Both the position numbers and the translations under genes were made by a program. From contig OZ038388.1 in assembly GCA_964036045.1 (NCBI GenBank), positions 2,551,501 through 2,615,500 on the forward strand: a DNA stretch of 64,000 nt. Reading direction: 5' to 3'. How positions within the stretch are numbered: position 1 is the first letter of the stretch; each line of letters starts with the position of its first letter. This document shows, piece after piece, positions 1-10,611 of the stretch. This DNA comes from Eutreptiella sp. 'Long Island Sound 2002'. Lineage: Eukaryota > Euglenozoa > Euglenophyceae > Eutreptiales > Eutreptiaceae. The notes beneath the pieces are model-generated. The model ran no database searches. It had not been told where the DNA came from and saw only the letters and a list, made by a program, of their open reading frames with translations.

Positions 1-297
1 GGCTGCCCGACTGATGCCAATCCGTGGAATCTCATGCTGGCGCTGACGGCGTGTAGCATGCATTTCGGCCAGAGTACGTCCCAAGGCCCTTACAGCCCCG
101 CGGGGAGCAGGGGGGCCGGTCCTTAATACCATAAAAAGACTGTGGCTGATTTACGCTTGACCCAACAAATGCGCACACGGACGTGATGAAGGCAACCGGG
201 CACTGCAAACAGCACAGTGTCACATCATCCAGCGATGCATCCATCTGAAGTTCATCAGCGGTTGGCGTCGCCGGCAGTTGGCAATTAAATCTCGTGG
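1..297. other. No recognisable gene
   Basis: Downstream flank of the minus-strand exon that ends at 298. I see no motif, repeat array or RNA gene here. It may hold the 3' untranslated region of that gene. Confidence 0.3.
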
Positions 298-747
298 TTA
301 AAGGACCGCCGCGGGCGCGGGCACACGTACGATCGTGGGGCGACCACAAGGCGCACACCTGATGACGGAAGCAAAAGCGTGTTCCGTCCGCATCGGCGGG
401 GGCTGATCGTCGGTATCGCGGCGCTCGCCTTCACTGTCCGCGTCTTTCGCGGGCTCCTGCGACTCGTGCTCCTCTTCTGCAGGGCGGTCTTCCTCCGCAG
501 CTGCCCCGTGCCGCCCTCGCTTACGCTCCACAGCCCCAGGCATACCCGCCGCGGGCTTCACGGGGTCGTCTTGGTCTTGGTCGGCCTCGACAATGTTATC
601 GTCGCCCCCTCTTGGCCTGGCACCTTCGGCTGCATCGTCTGCGGCGTTGCCCCATTGCCCCCTCTCGAACGCCTGCTCGACCATCGTCGTGATGTTGGTC
701 TCGTCATCCAGCGGTATGTCCTCCGGCCCTTTCAGGGCATCGTAGAC
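298..747 (-). CDS. C-terminal exon of an unrecognised acidic protein
   Basis: The minus-strand frame is open for 149 codons to a stop at 298. It is preceded by an in-frame TAG at 748-750 that also serves as a plausible splice acceptor (CATGTAG|GTC). The peptide starts VYDALKGPEDIPLDDETNITT and becomes very rich in Asp, Glu, Arg and Pro, with a low-complexity basic patch (ERKRGRHG). An in-frame ATG sits at 684, but the 21 codons before it also read like protein, so I prefer a spliced start at 747. The composition suggests a disordered acidic tail. No family is recognised and no upstream exon was identified. It could also be a chance frame in GC-rich DNA. Confidence 0.38.
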   Translation of the reverse strand, partial: VYDALKGPEDIPLDDETNITTMVEQAFERGQWGNAADDAAEGARPRGGDDNIVEADQDQDDPVKPAAGMPGAVERKRGRHGAAAEEDRPAEEEHESQEPAKDADSEGERRDTDDQPPPMRTEHAFASVIRCAPCGRPTIVRVPAPAAVL

Positions 748-1242
748 CTACATGGTGGGGACACCACATCCACCCTCCTCAGTCAGGTATGCTTTTACTT
801 TGGATCTTTTGTGGAGAACCTCCATTTCCAACCGTTTCCCTGCACTGATGCATTCGGAAATTGCGTGCCGGCGTCCCTGCTACGCTGTAATACCCGCACC
901 ACCCCTCCACAACTCTCATCAAAACCCCACTGAAGTTTACTCCTCCGCCCTCCGAACCCCGGTCTTCACGCACCCATGCACTCATGTGTGCCCAAAAAGA
1001 GGTCATTGCAATACACCAGTGCTTTTTTCCCCCTTGTGAATATATTGTATTGGGTTGGCCCCATTGTTTCTTCTGTGGGTTGTGTGTACATACCACGTTT
1101 CTACAATTGGTTGCGATCTGCTGTCTGGGCTAGCACCTGCTCCACCTTCGATCTGGACCCTTTGCGCAGTAGCTGCCCCCACACATCCTATGCTGGCGCC
1201 GCCAGGCGTCACTCACGCTAGTCCTTCAGCACAGTGTAACGA
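748..1242. other. Gene-poor stretch
   Basis: Only short overlapping frames on both strands. Nothing recognisable; possibly intron of the gene whose last exon ends at 298. Confidence 0.25.
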
Positions 1243-1310
1243 GGTCATGTGGCTCAGCTGTCATAGCACATGCCTGACCAGGAGGCACCAAGTTCGCATC
1301 CCTGATGGGG
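1243..1310 (+). repeat. tRNA-like SINE head, copy 1
   Basis: The sequence has a box A-like TGGCTCAGCTG near 1250-1260 and a box B-like AGTTCGCATCC at 1291-1301, spaced as in a tRNA gene. It cannot form a proper cloverleaf by eye, so it is probably a tRNA-derived SINE head rather than a working tRNA gene. A second copy sharing GGTCATGTGGYTCAGCTGTC lies at 55061. Confidence 0.45.
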
Positions 1311-1317
1311 CACGAGC

Positions 1318-2053
1318 ACGGGGGGGACGTCTCCTCGCTTTTATACGCGACCCCCCCCCAGTAGAAGTGGGCCGAAGGCCCCCAGGGGGGGGGGGGGGGG
1401 TTCAGGGAGGGGCGATGGGGGGGGGTTGGGTTGGGTTGGGTTGGACTCTCCCGACTTGAAAAACGCAACGGACCCGTCAACTGAAAAAAAAATTTACTTG
1501 GGTCCCCCGGGAGCGGCGCAATCATTGGAGTAGTCTGAGCACACTCCGCCACCAGAAAGAGGACAATCGCACGACACATCAGCCTGCTGCACTTGGCGCA
1601 TACCGCCTGCATCGCTCCTTGGTCAGCCGCTGCTGGCCCGGGGCAGCCCCACCGCGCCCCGAGTTCGGCGCCCACACATGGGGGGGGGGGGGGGGGTTGG
1701 GAGGGTCGGCTGGGGGGGGGGGGTCCAGGTGGGGCGATGGGGGGTGGTGGGTTGGGGGGCGGGGGGGGGGGGGGGCATCATTGCTCTCCATTTTGGACCC
1801 CAACACTCACTCTAACCCGAGCCTCGGGTGAGAGCTAGGGCTAGGGGCAGGGCTAGGATAGTGTTGGGGTGCAAAGTGGACAACATGGGCAAGGGGAATG
1901 AAAAAAAAAAATTTCAGGCGCCTTTGGCGCCACCATATGTATGGCCAGTAGCTGTTGACCCTTGGCAACTAAGTGGGCCCGGAGGGCAAGGAGGGGGGGG
2001 GGGAGGGGGGGGGGGGGTCGCGTACCAGAACCAAGGAGACGTCCCCCCCCCGT
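1318..2053. mobile_element. G-rich element with inverted ends
   Basis: The left end (about 1318-1358) carries GACGTCTCCT, then ACGCGA followed by a C run. The right end (about 2015-2053) carries the inverted complement of the same pattern. The roughly 735 bp between are dominated by G runs of up to 18 bases and GGTTGGGTTGGG repeats. A similar module (C/G run, CTCCTCGG, G run, GGGGCRATGGGG) recurs at 8505-8660. There is no coding capacity. It is probably a small non-autonomous DNA transposon or a recurrent G-rich repeat, and it should be G-quadruplex-prone. Confidence 0.4.
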
Positions 2054-3978
2054 GGGCATGAGTAATACAGCTAAGCCGTCCCAGGCGCTCAGGTGTGCTC
2101 GGTGACTCCGTGAGCCGGAAAGAACTAATAATGGTTTGCTAGGGCCCGGAGATCGCCCAGGTATTCTATATCAACAACATCCACGTCATTTAGCTTGAGG
2201 TGTAGTGTCACCTTCAGGGGACTCGGTGGTGCTTACACAACGCATTTGCTTGCACAAGAGGCGGGGGTAAAGATGCACCGAGACAGGAGGGTTTGGTGCT
2301 GAAGTTGCGTAGTGGGAGGTGAGGCGAGGTGAGTGTCTCAGAGGGTTTGCAGGAGCCCTCACACTTAGGAGAGGTCCCATATCCAACCACCTCCGTACAC
2401 CAAGTTCCAGTCCATCAGTGATGACGGTACCAACTACGTAGCCACACGAAGTGCCCCGTACCCCAACGGGGGGCACAGCGAGAGAAGGGACGCACGACGG
2501 GAACGGGTACGACATGAGCAAGGGCGGGTTGGGCAAGTAGAGCGACGTCCGTGTGGGACGTGAGCTGGTGCGTCGTTGGATGCCACGGGGCACCATAACC
2601 CGGACTCTTTACGAGGCCTGGGACTGCCTTTTGTCCAAGGGACAAAGAAGTCCCAGTAGATACGCGTCCCACACCAGTTGTGCCTCGGACAGGACTGTCA
2701 CCTACCACCCGGGGTGGTAGGAGGCGTGGTGACGCAGGAACGGCTCGATGCCCAACGCGGACTGTAAGGGCTGGTGCTGGAAGGGGGAGTTTGCAGGGGG
2801 GAGACGCCAAAATCAGGTCCTGCCGCTTGGCCATTTCAGCCTCATCCCCCCCCCCCCCCCCCCGTGGGGAGCACGGGGCGGGGGTGAATTCGGCGGGAGG
2901 GCCACCACCAGGTTGTGGTGGTTTGGGTGGTGGTGGTGGTGGTGGTGGTGGTGGTGGGGTGCACCACGTGAAGCACCGGGTGGGGGTGAATGGTAAAAGC
3001 ACTGAATTTGACGGAAACAACACCAGCTGTCGCTCTGACAGGGCGTTGTTCTCGCAAGAGGAGAGGGGACATAAGTATGTCAGCGCGGGGACCCCGGTTT
3101 GGCCCATAATTTCAAAAACCCCTTTTGTCCCCAAACAGTGCAGGCACAGTGCACGCCCCGCCCCCGTTCTCAGGGTGGCCTTACTGGGAACCCACCTCAA
3201 AACCAGCAACCACCAAAGACCCACATGCACAGGCCAAACGCTGCGAATAAACAGCATGAAGATGCACTGAGGAGTGCCCACGCTTTTGGTGGCCATGTTC
3301 CCTCAGCGTGCCACATAGCGCAGGGCCTTTGGCATCAATGGTCAGGTTGCAATGCCCGCTTTGGGCTCTGGCCGCGCCTGCTCCCCACGACTTTCATCGC
3401 CCACTGTCCACTTTGTTCGCATCCGATGCATTCAGGTCCACTGATGTGTTCTGGCCTGTCCCTCCCCGAATGCTCTGGGTTGCGCTCATCAGGACTCTAC
3501 TGGGTCAGGCGTACTGGTCAGAGGTGACTCCTTCTCTGGGTGCTAGTCAGCTGGTCCCATTCAGCCCTCCCAGGTCCGGCAGATTGGTGGTCCTTAGGTT
3601 GAACAACTGAGTGGGTTCAGGCTGTTGGTTCAGGGGCCACCAACAAACAACATACAAGGGGGGGGGGGGGGGTTCTGCTTGCTGGGAGGCTCCTCCAAGC
3701 GGCTGTAGTCTAACCGGCTGGAATCCTCCATTGCCATCAGCTGCAGTTCACGGCGTTACACATTGCCACCCGTTTGTGCTGCACCTGACCGTTGTGGCTC
3801 TGGACACATATGACACATCTGAACCAGGAGGACCCAGGTGCACAGACAGGTCCTCATCTGCGTCCATGAGGACCAGATTGAGGGACTCCAGCAGCGGGGG
3901 CTTTGGGCGGGGGGGAGGGGGCGTCCGGTGCACGCAACACGTGCAACGCCCCCCAACAACTGTGGTGGAGGCACGCAC
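2054..3978. other. Gene-poor stretch with (TGG)n microsatellite
   Basis: No convincing gene. A TGG/TGGTGG microsatellite lies at about 2921-2957 and long C/G runs lie at 2847-2863 and 3660-3672. A possible downstream exon of the gene starting at 4320 reads EDLSVHLGPPGSDVSYVSR on the minus strand at about 3868-3790, with a CAG|GTGCAG donor, but this is tentative. Confidence 0.3.
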
Positions 3979-4320
3979 CTGCGCATCGTTTGCGGTGATC
4001 TCATTCAAAAACATGTTCAGAATGGTAAACCCCGACAGAAACAACAGCAGCAGCATCACGAGCCCGAATTTGAGCCGCGACCGCTCAACGCCCGGGAGCG
4101 CACGGAACGAGTTTGAGGGGGAGAAGAAGCCGTCGCCCAGCGACTGCGACCGGTCCAGGTCCTCCGCACGGGAGCCCGGGAGGTGGACGCGCAGGCGCAG
4201 GTCCTCCTGCCGCACATTCGACGTAGGTGTGGGCGGCACCGGCACAAACGGCAGCGCGAATTCGCCGCTCGCAAAGTCGGAGCTCTCCCGGGGACCGAGG
4301 GGCGGGGTGCGGGGCCGCAT
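3979..4320 (-). CDS. First exon of a putative type-II membrane protein
   Basis: An ATG at 4320 opens 114 codons up to a canonical donor (GCGCAG|GTGCGT) at 3979, phase 0. Residues 1-82 are polar and Pro/Ser/Arg-rich. Residues 83-105 (LKFGLVMLLLLFLSGFTILNMFL) form one strong hydrophobic helix with basic residues on the N-terminal side, which predicts an N-in/C-out signal anchor. This layout is common in Golgi glycosyltransferases and other type-II proteins, but no catalytic domain is visible, so the function is unknown. The reading frame and donor are seen; the gene call is an inference. Confidence 0.45.
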
Positions 4321-4431
4321 TCCGGGGTCCGGGTGGCCTCTTGCCCCGACGGAGACCCCAAAGGCAGCCCTCACATGAAACACAGCAGAAGGAGAGAGAA
4401 AACTGAAGGGAATGGATGAGGTCACTGGCTG

Positions 4432-5900
4432 TCATAGGCAAACATTGCTGCTGCCGCCACAACTACAAGCCAACATGTGCCCTGGCTGATTGTGGGAGCG
4501 GCAGCGGTGCACCCCCTTCCCAGAAGTGTTGGGAATGGAGGGGATTGTGTCACTTTTCCAATCCTTGGGGAAGACACCTTGATCAGTAGACAGCTGTGTG
4601 AGACTATTGTTTGAATGGTTGACGAAATTGCACTGGGAAGCCATCAAAGCAAAGGGCAGCTAGCATTGCTTGTCAAATGCCTCCTCTACAATCTGCTCAG
4701 TGAGCAGTGAGAGTGCGAAAAAATAATGGGGTGAGTTTAACAACGTGGTCAGGAATATTCAGTTTTGTAGATACTGCATGCAACGCTCCATATCCCCTGC
4801 ATGTCCTGAGGATGAGATGCCTAGCTAATGCGCACAAAGGGCTTTGACCACTTGTTCGAGGTTGGTAAGCAACGTTCCCTGCTTGTCTTTGATCCACCTC
4901 ACAGCGGCCAAATTGTTTGCGTCTCTCTTCATCGGATGTGGGGTCTCTTGCTTGGTCTACAATGATGCTCTTGAGTATCGAGAGTTGGTGCAATCCCAAC
5001 CTGGCACTCCTGTCAGGTTACTACTATCATGGAGAAGGTGTTTGCATGGGAGGTTGGCAGACCTTGTTCCTTCGAATTTACGAATTTCATCAAGTGCTTT
5101 GGCAGACTCCCTGGGAGTAGCTGTTCTGGGGGCAGAGCCATTTGTCTTCAGAAGGCTCCTACTGTAGTTCTTGGACCGAGATACTATTGTTGAACACGGT
5201 TGTAGGGCAATCCATTGCAAAGGCTTGTGGTGAAATGTAGGTGGCACTACTTTAAGTGCAACAGCTTTGTGGTTGGAATTGGCAACATGCGTGGTGCAGA
5301 TGGGAAACGAACGTGGCAAGTGTTCTTGGGACATGAATGTGGTCCAACCGCTGCAGCGAAGCATGGCATTGCTTTTTTTGGAATTACCATAAATGGGCAT
5401 AGCATTCTTTAGATGCACGACCTGCCGCTTTTTCACGGTAAATGAGCCGGACTCCCCCTCCATCCCACGACGGTTGCGCCACGACAGCAACCCCGACCCC
5501 TTTTTCCCAAGGCAGGGCAGGTGGCAACACGACACCACAGAGGAAGGCGACGTAGAGTGAAACCCGGCCCCCCTCCAATGGACGAACCACGCCAGGTGTG
5601 CCCATTTGGCATGGACTAACTGTCTTGGTCATGGTGGACATGTGTCCAAGCATCAGTGAGGTTAAAACTTTCAAGGCATCAAATCTCAGCACTGCCTTGT
5701 TTTTGGATCAGGGTAGGGTAGTGGCATCAATTGCTAGCTGGACTATGAATTATGGTCACATAGGGTGATGGCAGTATACGGGTGATACAGGGCTAGTGCC
5801 TTGGAGAGGTGCAGCCACTGTCGCCGGCAGTCATTAGGGTCAGTGTTGAAGTGTCCACACACAATTACCAGTTTCTGTGGTTCAACATTGGTGCAGGCCG
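4432..5900 (-). mobile_element. Degenerate LINE: AP endonuclease and start of reverse transcriptase
   Basis: Read on the minus strand across several frames. At 5869-5835 the peptide LVIVCGHFNTDPNDC matches the endonuclease GDFN motif with Asp changed to His. At about 5340-5250 MSQEHLPRSFPICTTHVANSNHKAV matches the C-terminal SDH motif with Asp changed to Asn. At about 4600-4530 GVFPKDWKSDTIPSIP resembles the opening of a non-LTR reverse transcriptase. Multiple frameshifts and lost catalytic residues mean it is a dead copy. The family (for example L1/Tad-like) is not determined. Confidence 0.6.
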
Positions 5901-6336
5901 CGCAATTCGGCCTGCGATCTATGGAGAAAGACTCTGGGATGGCAGTGCACCGCTATGAGGGAAACAAGCACACCACCGGCAGCGTGCTCACCGCAAGCCT
6001 TTCTTTCTTTCTCTCCACAGTATCACAATGTGCTGCACTGCATAATTGTATGTGCATATGTACATTGCTCGTGGACGTATGTCTGCCAAAATTGGCGGAA
6101 CATAGACAAGGAAGACTTTGGGTGGGCGGGTGGCATCGCTCATGTGCTCGTTAAAATATAAAACAGAAGTGGTAAGTGGTAAGGCGCATTGGGGCTATCA
6201 GGGAGTTATGGGCGGAGCCTAAGTTTTCCGAGAACCCCGGTCCCACACACCCCCTTCCGCCTTGTCCCTCCATGTGCTATCAACATCGTCGAACACAATT
6301 GAGCGAGCGTATGCGAGCCCAGCCCATGGAGTCAAC
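5901..6336. other. Gene-poor stretch
   Basis: Lies between two retroelement fossils. Overlapping short frames only; no domain recognised. Confidence 0.25.
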
Positions 6337-6339
6337 CTA

Positions 6340-8040
6340 CAGGCCCCCATGGGAGCGGAGGTTGTATGTACAAATGGCTGAAAAGCTGGGACTAGCTCCC
6401 CATAGCGTGCGGCGAAGCTCTGCATTAGCGTGAGCGGATGAAGCCGTAGGGAAGTCTGTGATTCTGCCCAGGGGGTCCGCCGGGTTTAGACTCGACGCCA
6501 CCTTGAAGAAACCTAGTTGAATGCCGCTCCAATACCCCACCTCGAAGACACGTCGTAGGACTTTTTGTTGAATGGCGCAGGCCACTGGGGCCTTTTGGGC
6601 GATTAACTGCACTGCCTGTCCCGAGGGTGACCATGTGTTGACTCCTTAGGCTGCTATGTTTATACCAGTGTAGAGTGCAAAAAGCTCAACCTGTTGGAGC
6701 GTGCAAACCCACCGAGAGGAACTGTAGGATTTATAGCATCCCAGTTTTCCCACGAGGCCTACATGAAAGCGCAGAGGGTTTGCTGAGGACGGCGTGGGCA
6801 CGGCATCGACAATTAGGGTGCCTAGGCTATTTTGAGCCTGCACAGGGTATGGTTAGTGGAGAAGGGAGAACATCAGAGCAGAGGCTATGCTTTGCGAGAG
6901 AGCCCTAGTGAATCTACCCTTTGCAAAGTCTGCTGCCTGGTAAGCCCCTACCAGAAAATGGGAGATGGAAGCTGGCCTGGGCAACCATGGAGGCGTGTGT
7001 GCACAGCGCGCGCACGGCGCGCATGACAGGAAGAAATTGGGGGTTTTTGCTACAATTGGCAATATTCTTGCCGATACAAACCATACTACACCCCCACAAC
7101 GTTGGATAGCCTGATGTTTGCAAAGGCGGAGCACAAGATTACTGCAACAGAACTTGGGCAGTGACTCAGTGTTGCCAAGACCGGGCGAACCGGTAGTAGT
7201 ATGGACGGGTGCGGTAACTTCCTCTCCGCAACCATGCACGACCCCACACAATCATAGACGCGCAACCAAAACCCAGGAAGAATCACTGCAACACGGTTAG
7301 GCCAGCCCTGTGACACGGGGGCAGGCCGGTTTCAAAAGGGAGGGAAGCTCCACGGTGAGGCACTCCTGCAGGGACCTGTTCCACCACCGGTGAAGGGGGT
7401 GGGCGGGCGGGAGAAGACAGAAAAACTGCCTAAGTATGGAAGTGCGAACAAAAGTTGAAAAAGTCGAAAAAGATACCACAAACCTATCGGAAAGGATGCA
7501 CAACAACACACACCAATGCACTAGAAATGAGGGCAAAGCATGCATGCAACTAATATAAATGCATAACAAGGCTCATTGTTACGGGTAGTAGGCACTACTA
7601 TGCAGGTTGGGCATGATCCTGTACCAACTTTGTGCACAGCGCACGCACAGCACGGGCACAGCGCGCGCACGGCGCGCAAAACGGCCCCATTGGAGACGGC
7701 CCAGCAGGCGGAGCATGTCATTACCTCGCAGCAGTCCCGAGCCCAGCATGCGGATGTACATCCTGAAAGCCGGGGCCAGCGCGCCGGGAGTATTTGACAT
7801 CCGCCTGCGGTGTGTATCGATGTGCTTTCCTACAAAGGTCATGGCTTTGGATGGCCGGGGGTCACTTTTCGGACTAATAATGAACCCCGCCGAGCGTAGC
7901 TTACGAATCACCCTGGCCGCTGCCGCTTTCAGCGCCCTCCTAGATTTGGCATAGAGGAGAACATTGTCTAGATACACCTAATAACCTATCTTGCGACTAC
8001 ACCGCTGCAGCGCCGACCTTACCAGGGACTTAACGAGGAG
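6340..8040 (-). mobile_element. DIRS-type RT/RNase H fossil, interrupted
   Basis: The minus-strand fragments align by eye, in order, with the intact polyprotein at 25606-27660. They comprise an RT palm with YLDN in place of YLDD (about 7975), the connection peptide GFIISPKSDP...FVGKHIDT, then after a nested insertion FLVGAYQAADFAKG, RNase H pieces VDAVP and LQQVELFALY, and NPADPLGR near the end (about 6470). Stops and frameshifts break it and the second RT aspartate is lost. It belongs to the same family as the element at 25.2-29.9 kb but is much older. Confidence 0.7.
6993..7686. mobile_element. Nested insertion with short direct terminal repeats
   Basis: The DIRS fossil is split after the codons for RLQW and resumes at LPRPAS. 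The inserted segment of about 694 bp carries at each end a 23-bp direct repeat containing CACAGCGCGCGCACGGCGCG (7003-7022 and 7658-7677). It is flanked by CCATGGAG (6985) and CCATTGGAG (7687), a likely target-site duplication. No coding domain is seen inside. The ends resemble a very short LTR (TRIM-like), but no primer-binding site was identified. Confidence 0.5.
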
Positions 8041-8839
8041 CTAACAAATGCAGTCTAGAGCCATACCACCGCCTCATCATCAGTCTCTTGCTCTGCCTAG
8101 CTCCTAGTGTCCTAGCCCTGCATTCCTCTATGTTTGCATTCTTTGTCTCTTCTTCCCACCAAATCTCTGGTCCAATGTAACTTATTGTTAAAAACATGAT
8201 CCAACACCCAAATGCCCGTATCCAGTTTATGCCCACACTATGTCTCCACAACCTCGACGTTTTTTTGGCTCTCTTTGGATGTGCTGACCCCCCACAGCTA
8301 CTTGATTCATAATCACATCCAGGATCCGAATCAGAATCTGAATCTAAATACTCATCAGAACTTGATCCATGAAAGCTAGAGCCATGCTCAAGTCCGAATC
8401 AGAATCTGATTCTAGATGAGGCTCAAACTCAAAACCGAGAGCGTGGCCCTCAAGGAAAAATCCAACATCCTCAAACTGTAGTATTCTGAAAAACCAAGGG
8501 GCAAAGCCTTGGGGGGGGGGGGGGGCTCCTCGGGTTTGGACACCAACTAGCCGCCCCCCTCCACTAACTGTTGGCCGGAGGCTTCCTTGGGGGGGGGCTA
8601 GGAGGGGGGGGGGGGGTTCTGGAAGGGGCAATGGGGGGTTTAGGTTTAGGTTTAGCGTGGCTGTGCAATATTGGCTCTCCCATGGGGTGGCCTCATGCTT
8701 GGACGGTAGGAGAGCGGCCGCCGTCAATCACGAGAGGAGGTCTAGCACCCTCACACCCCTCCACGCGATGTGGGTTGGGGGCAGCTGCTTGTGTGCTCCG
8801 CGTCGCCGTCGCGTGGTCGCCGCGTCGTTCGCGCTAGGG
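8041..8839. repeat. Low-complexity G-rich repeat region
   Basis: Holds G runs at 8511-8526 and 8588-8617, a second copy of the G-rich module described at 1318, and three GGTTTA units at 8637-8656 that look like a short interstitial telomere-type repeat. No gene recognised. Confidence 0.35.
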
Positions 8840-9690
8840 CTGGGCCTCAGGGTTGGGTTTCTCCTTGTGGGGAAACCTGGCTCCTTGACGCCAAGGGCCT
8901 AGTGCCCCCCCCCCACGCCGGGTCCCTCGTGGCAGGTCCGCATGGAGGACGCCCTCCTATTGGTGTCCCAGCTGCGGCCGCCTCGTCCCTTAGCCACTGG
9001 TGGGGTTTCGGAGGACGCCCTCCTTCTCCCACCGCCCTTTTGCTGTCGCGTTCATGCTGCAGCCACCACACATCTGCAGCACTCAGTGTGCTGCAGTCTA
9101 CAATTTGCTGCACTGCAGCTATACCCCAATCCCGTTACCAATGTAGAGACTATTGGGGCTCTGCAAGCTGTGTGCCGCAGCCTCGTGGCTGCAGTGCTCA
9201 TGCTGCAGACACTAGTCACTGTTGTATCCACTGCAGCCCATGCTTCGGCTGGGCCTGAGGGTTGGGTTTCTCCTTGTGGAGGAACCTGGCTCCTTGACGC
9301 CAAGGGCCTAGTGCCTCCCCACACCGGGTCCCTCGTGGCGGGTCCGCATGGAGGACGCCCTCCTGCTGGTGTCTCAGGTGTGGCCACCCCGCCCGCTGGC
9401 CACTGGTGGGGTTTTGGAGTACGCCCTCCTTCTCCCACCGCCTTTTTGTTGTGGCGTTGGGGCTGCAGCCTCCACACTGCAGGACGTTTGCTGCGGCCTG
9501 CATGCAGCACTCACCGCACTGCAGCTTGCAGTCTCCTACACACTGCAGCTACACCCAGTCCCATTACCAATCCAGGGACTATGGGGGCTCTGCAGCCAAA
9601 AGGCAGCAGCCCTGTGGCTATGATGTTCATGTTGCCGTCGGTGCCAAGGTCACTGCAGCTGTACCCCAGTCCCGTTACCAATCTAGGGAC
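8840..9690 (+). repeat. Tandem duplication, unit about 405 bp
   Basis: The segment starting TGGGCCTCAGGGTTGGGTTT at about 8840 recurs at about 9248 (GGGCCTGAGGGTTGGG). The sub-motif CCCRTTACCAAT...GGGACTAT recurs near 9130, 9560 and 9670. The copies are diverged but collinear. The array runs straight into the RT fragment that follows, so it may be the internal repeat or untranslated leader of that retroelement. The open frame over it (peptide GWVSPCGGTWLLDAKGL) is repetitive and probably not a host protein. Confidence 0.55.
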
Positions 9691-10390
9691 TATTGTTGAA
9701 CACCGCGGTCGAATCTCAAGTTATATCTACCAGTTGAAGCTTGACCATTTCGCATGGTTTGACCAATTTCCCTTGTCGGACATCATCGGTTACCATGTGG
9801 TGCGCTCTGCCATGCCTATCCACTGGGAAGGGGCGGAACACGAGCTCTTTGGCTTGGAGCGTTTACCCATGGGGGCCACGCAGTCTTGCGGCGTCGCCAA
9901 TACAACTACCTGGCCGCTCATGGAGCCGATCATCCGGATGGAGGGCGTGTTCGTTACCTCCATGGTCGACAACGTCACCATTTGTTCCAACGATCTGGAC
10001 CGCTTCGTGGAGGCCGTGCAGTCTTACCTTGCGCGCGCGACTGCGTGTTCGGCTGATTTGAACGGACTGAGGTCGCGGGTCACAAGGTACCCCTACCCTC
10101 CTCTGCGGCAGATATCCTGCGCCTGGGCATACAGCTTGGCTCCGAGCCTGCGGCCTTCTTGGGCGAGGAATATGTCGGCCACTTGGTGCCGAACCAGCCG
10201 CGCAAAGTGGCCAAGCTGGAGGCCACCTTTGCCCGGCTGCGTGCGGTGTGCGAGGACTCCCGGGTCGTGGTGACGCGCCATCAGCTAGCCTCCTTCGTCG
10301 GGTTGTGCTCCTGGATGGCCAACACCCTCAACGTATCGCTGCGCGACCATTGGGATATCCTCCGCTTGTTCTCCCGTGTGGCCCAGTAGG
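9691..10390 (+). mobile_element. Reverse transcriptase fragment, second family
   Basis: Plus-strand peptide LKLDHFAWFDQFPL (motif A region), FGLERLPMGATQSC (motif B) and SMVDNVTICSNDLDRF (motif C, VDN replacing the expected Y-x-DD) define an RT palm. A frameshift near 10060 passes to AAFLGEEYVGHLVPNQPRKVAKLEATFARL and then ASFVGLCSWMANTLN, the connection region, up to a stop at 10389. The mutated YxDD and the frameshift mark it as inactive. It differs from the DIRS family here and the order is undetermined. The RNase H piece at 56890 could belong to the same family. Confidence 0.6.
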
Positions 10391-10611
10391 TCAGTAGCCG
10401 GGACATGCGGTTTCCCATCACACCCCGGGTCCTCGCCGTCTTGACCCCTTTGTTCACCATTTTGGTGGCCAACCAGCTATGCGGTCTTCTTGATCCACAT
10501 CTCAGCTTTCGGAGTCAAAAACACCTGAATCCAAGGGGTCTCTCGTGCTTTTTTTTGGAGATCCTTCCCCCGGGTACTACTCCTAGCTTCCTCAACAGTG
10601 AGGTAGTCCCA
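10391..10611. other. Retroelement junction
   Basis: Short spacer between two oppositely oriented retroelement remnants, with no recognisable feature. Confidence 0.25.

Noticed and set aside
1226-1675. 149-codon minus-strand frame over the SINE-like head
   Set aside because: Pro-rich product of C runs; the same TAEPHDL peptide at 55 kb is explained by the shared SINE head, not a protein.
8637-8656. Telomere
   Set aside because: Only three GGTTTA units inside the window; at most a short interstitial repeat.
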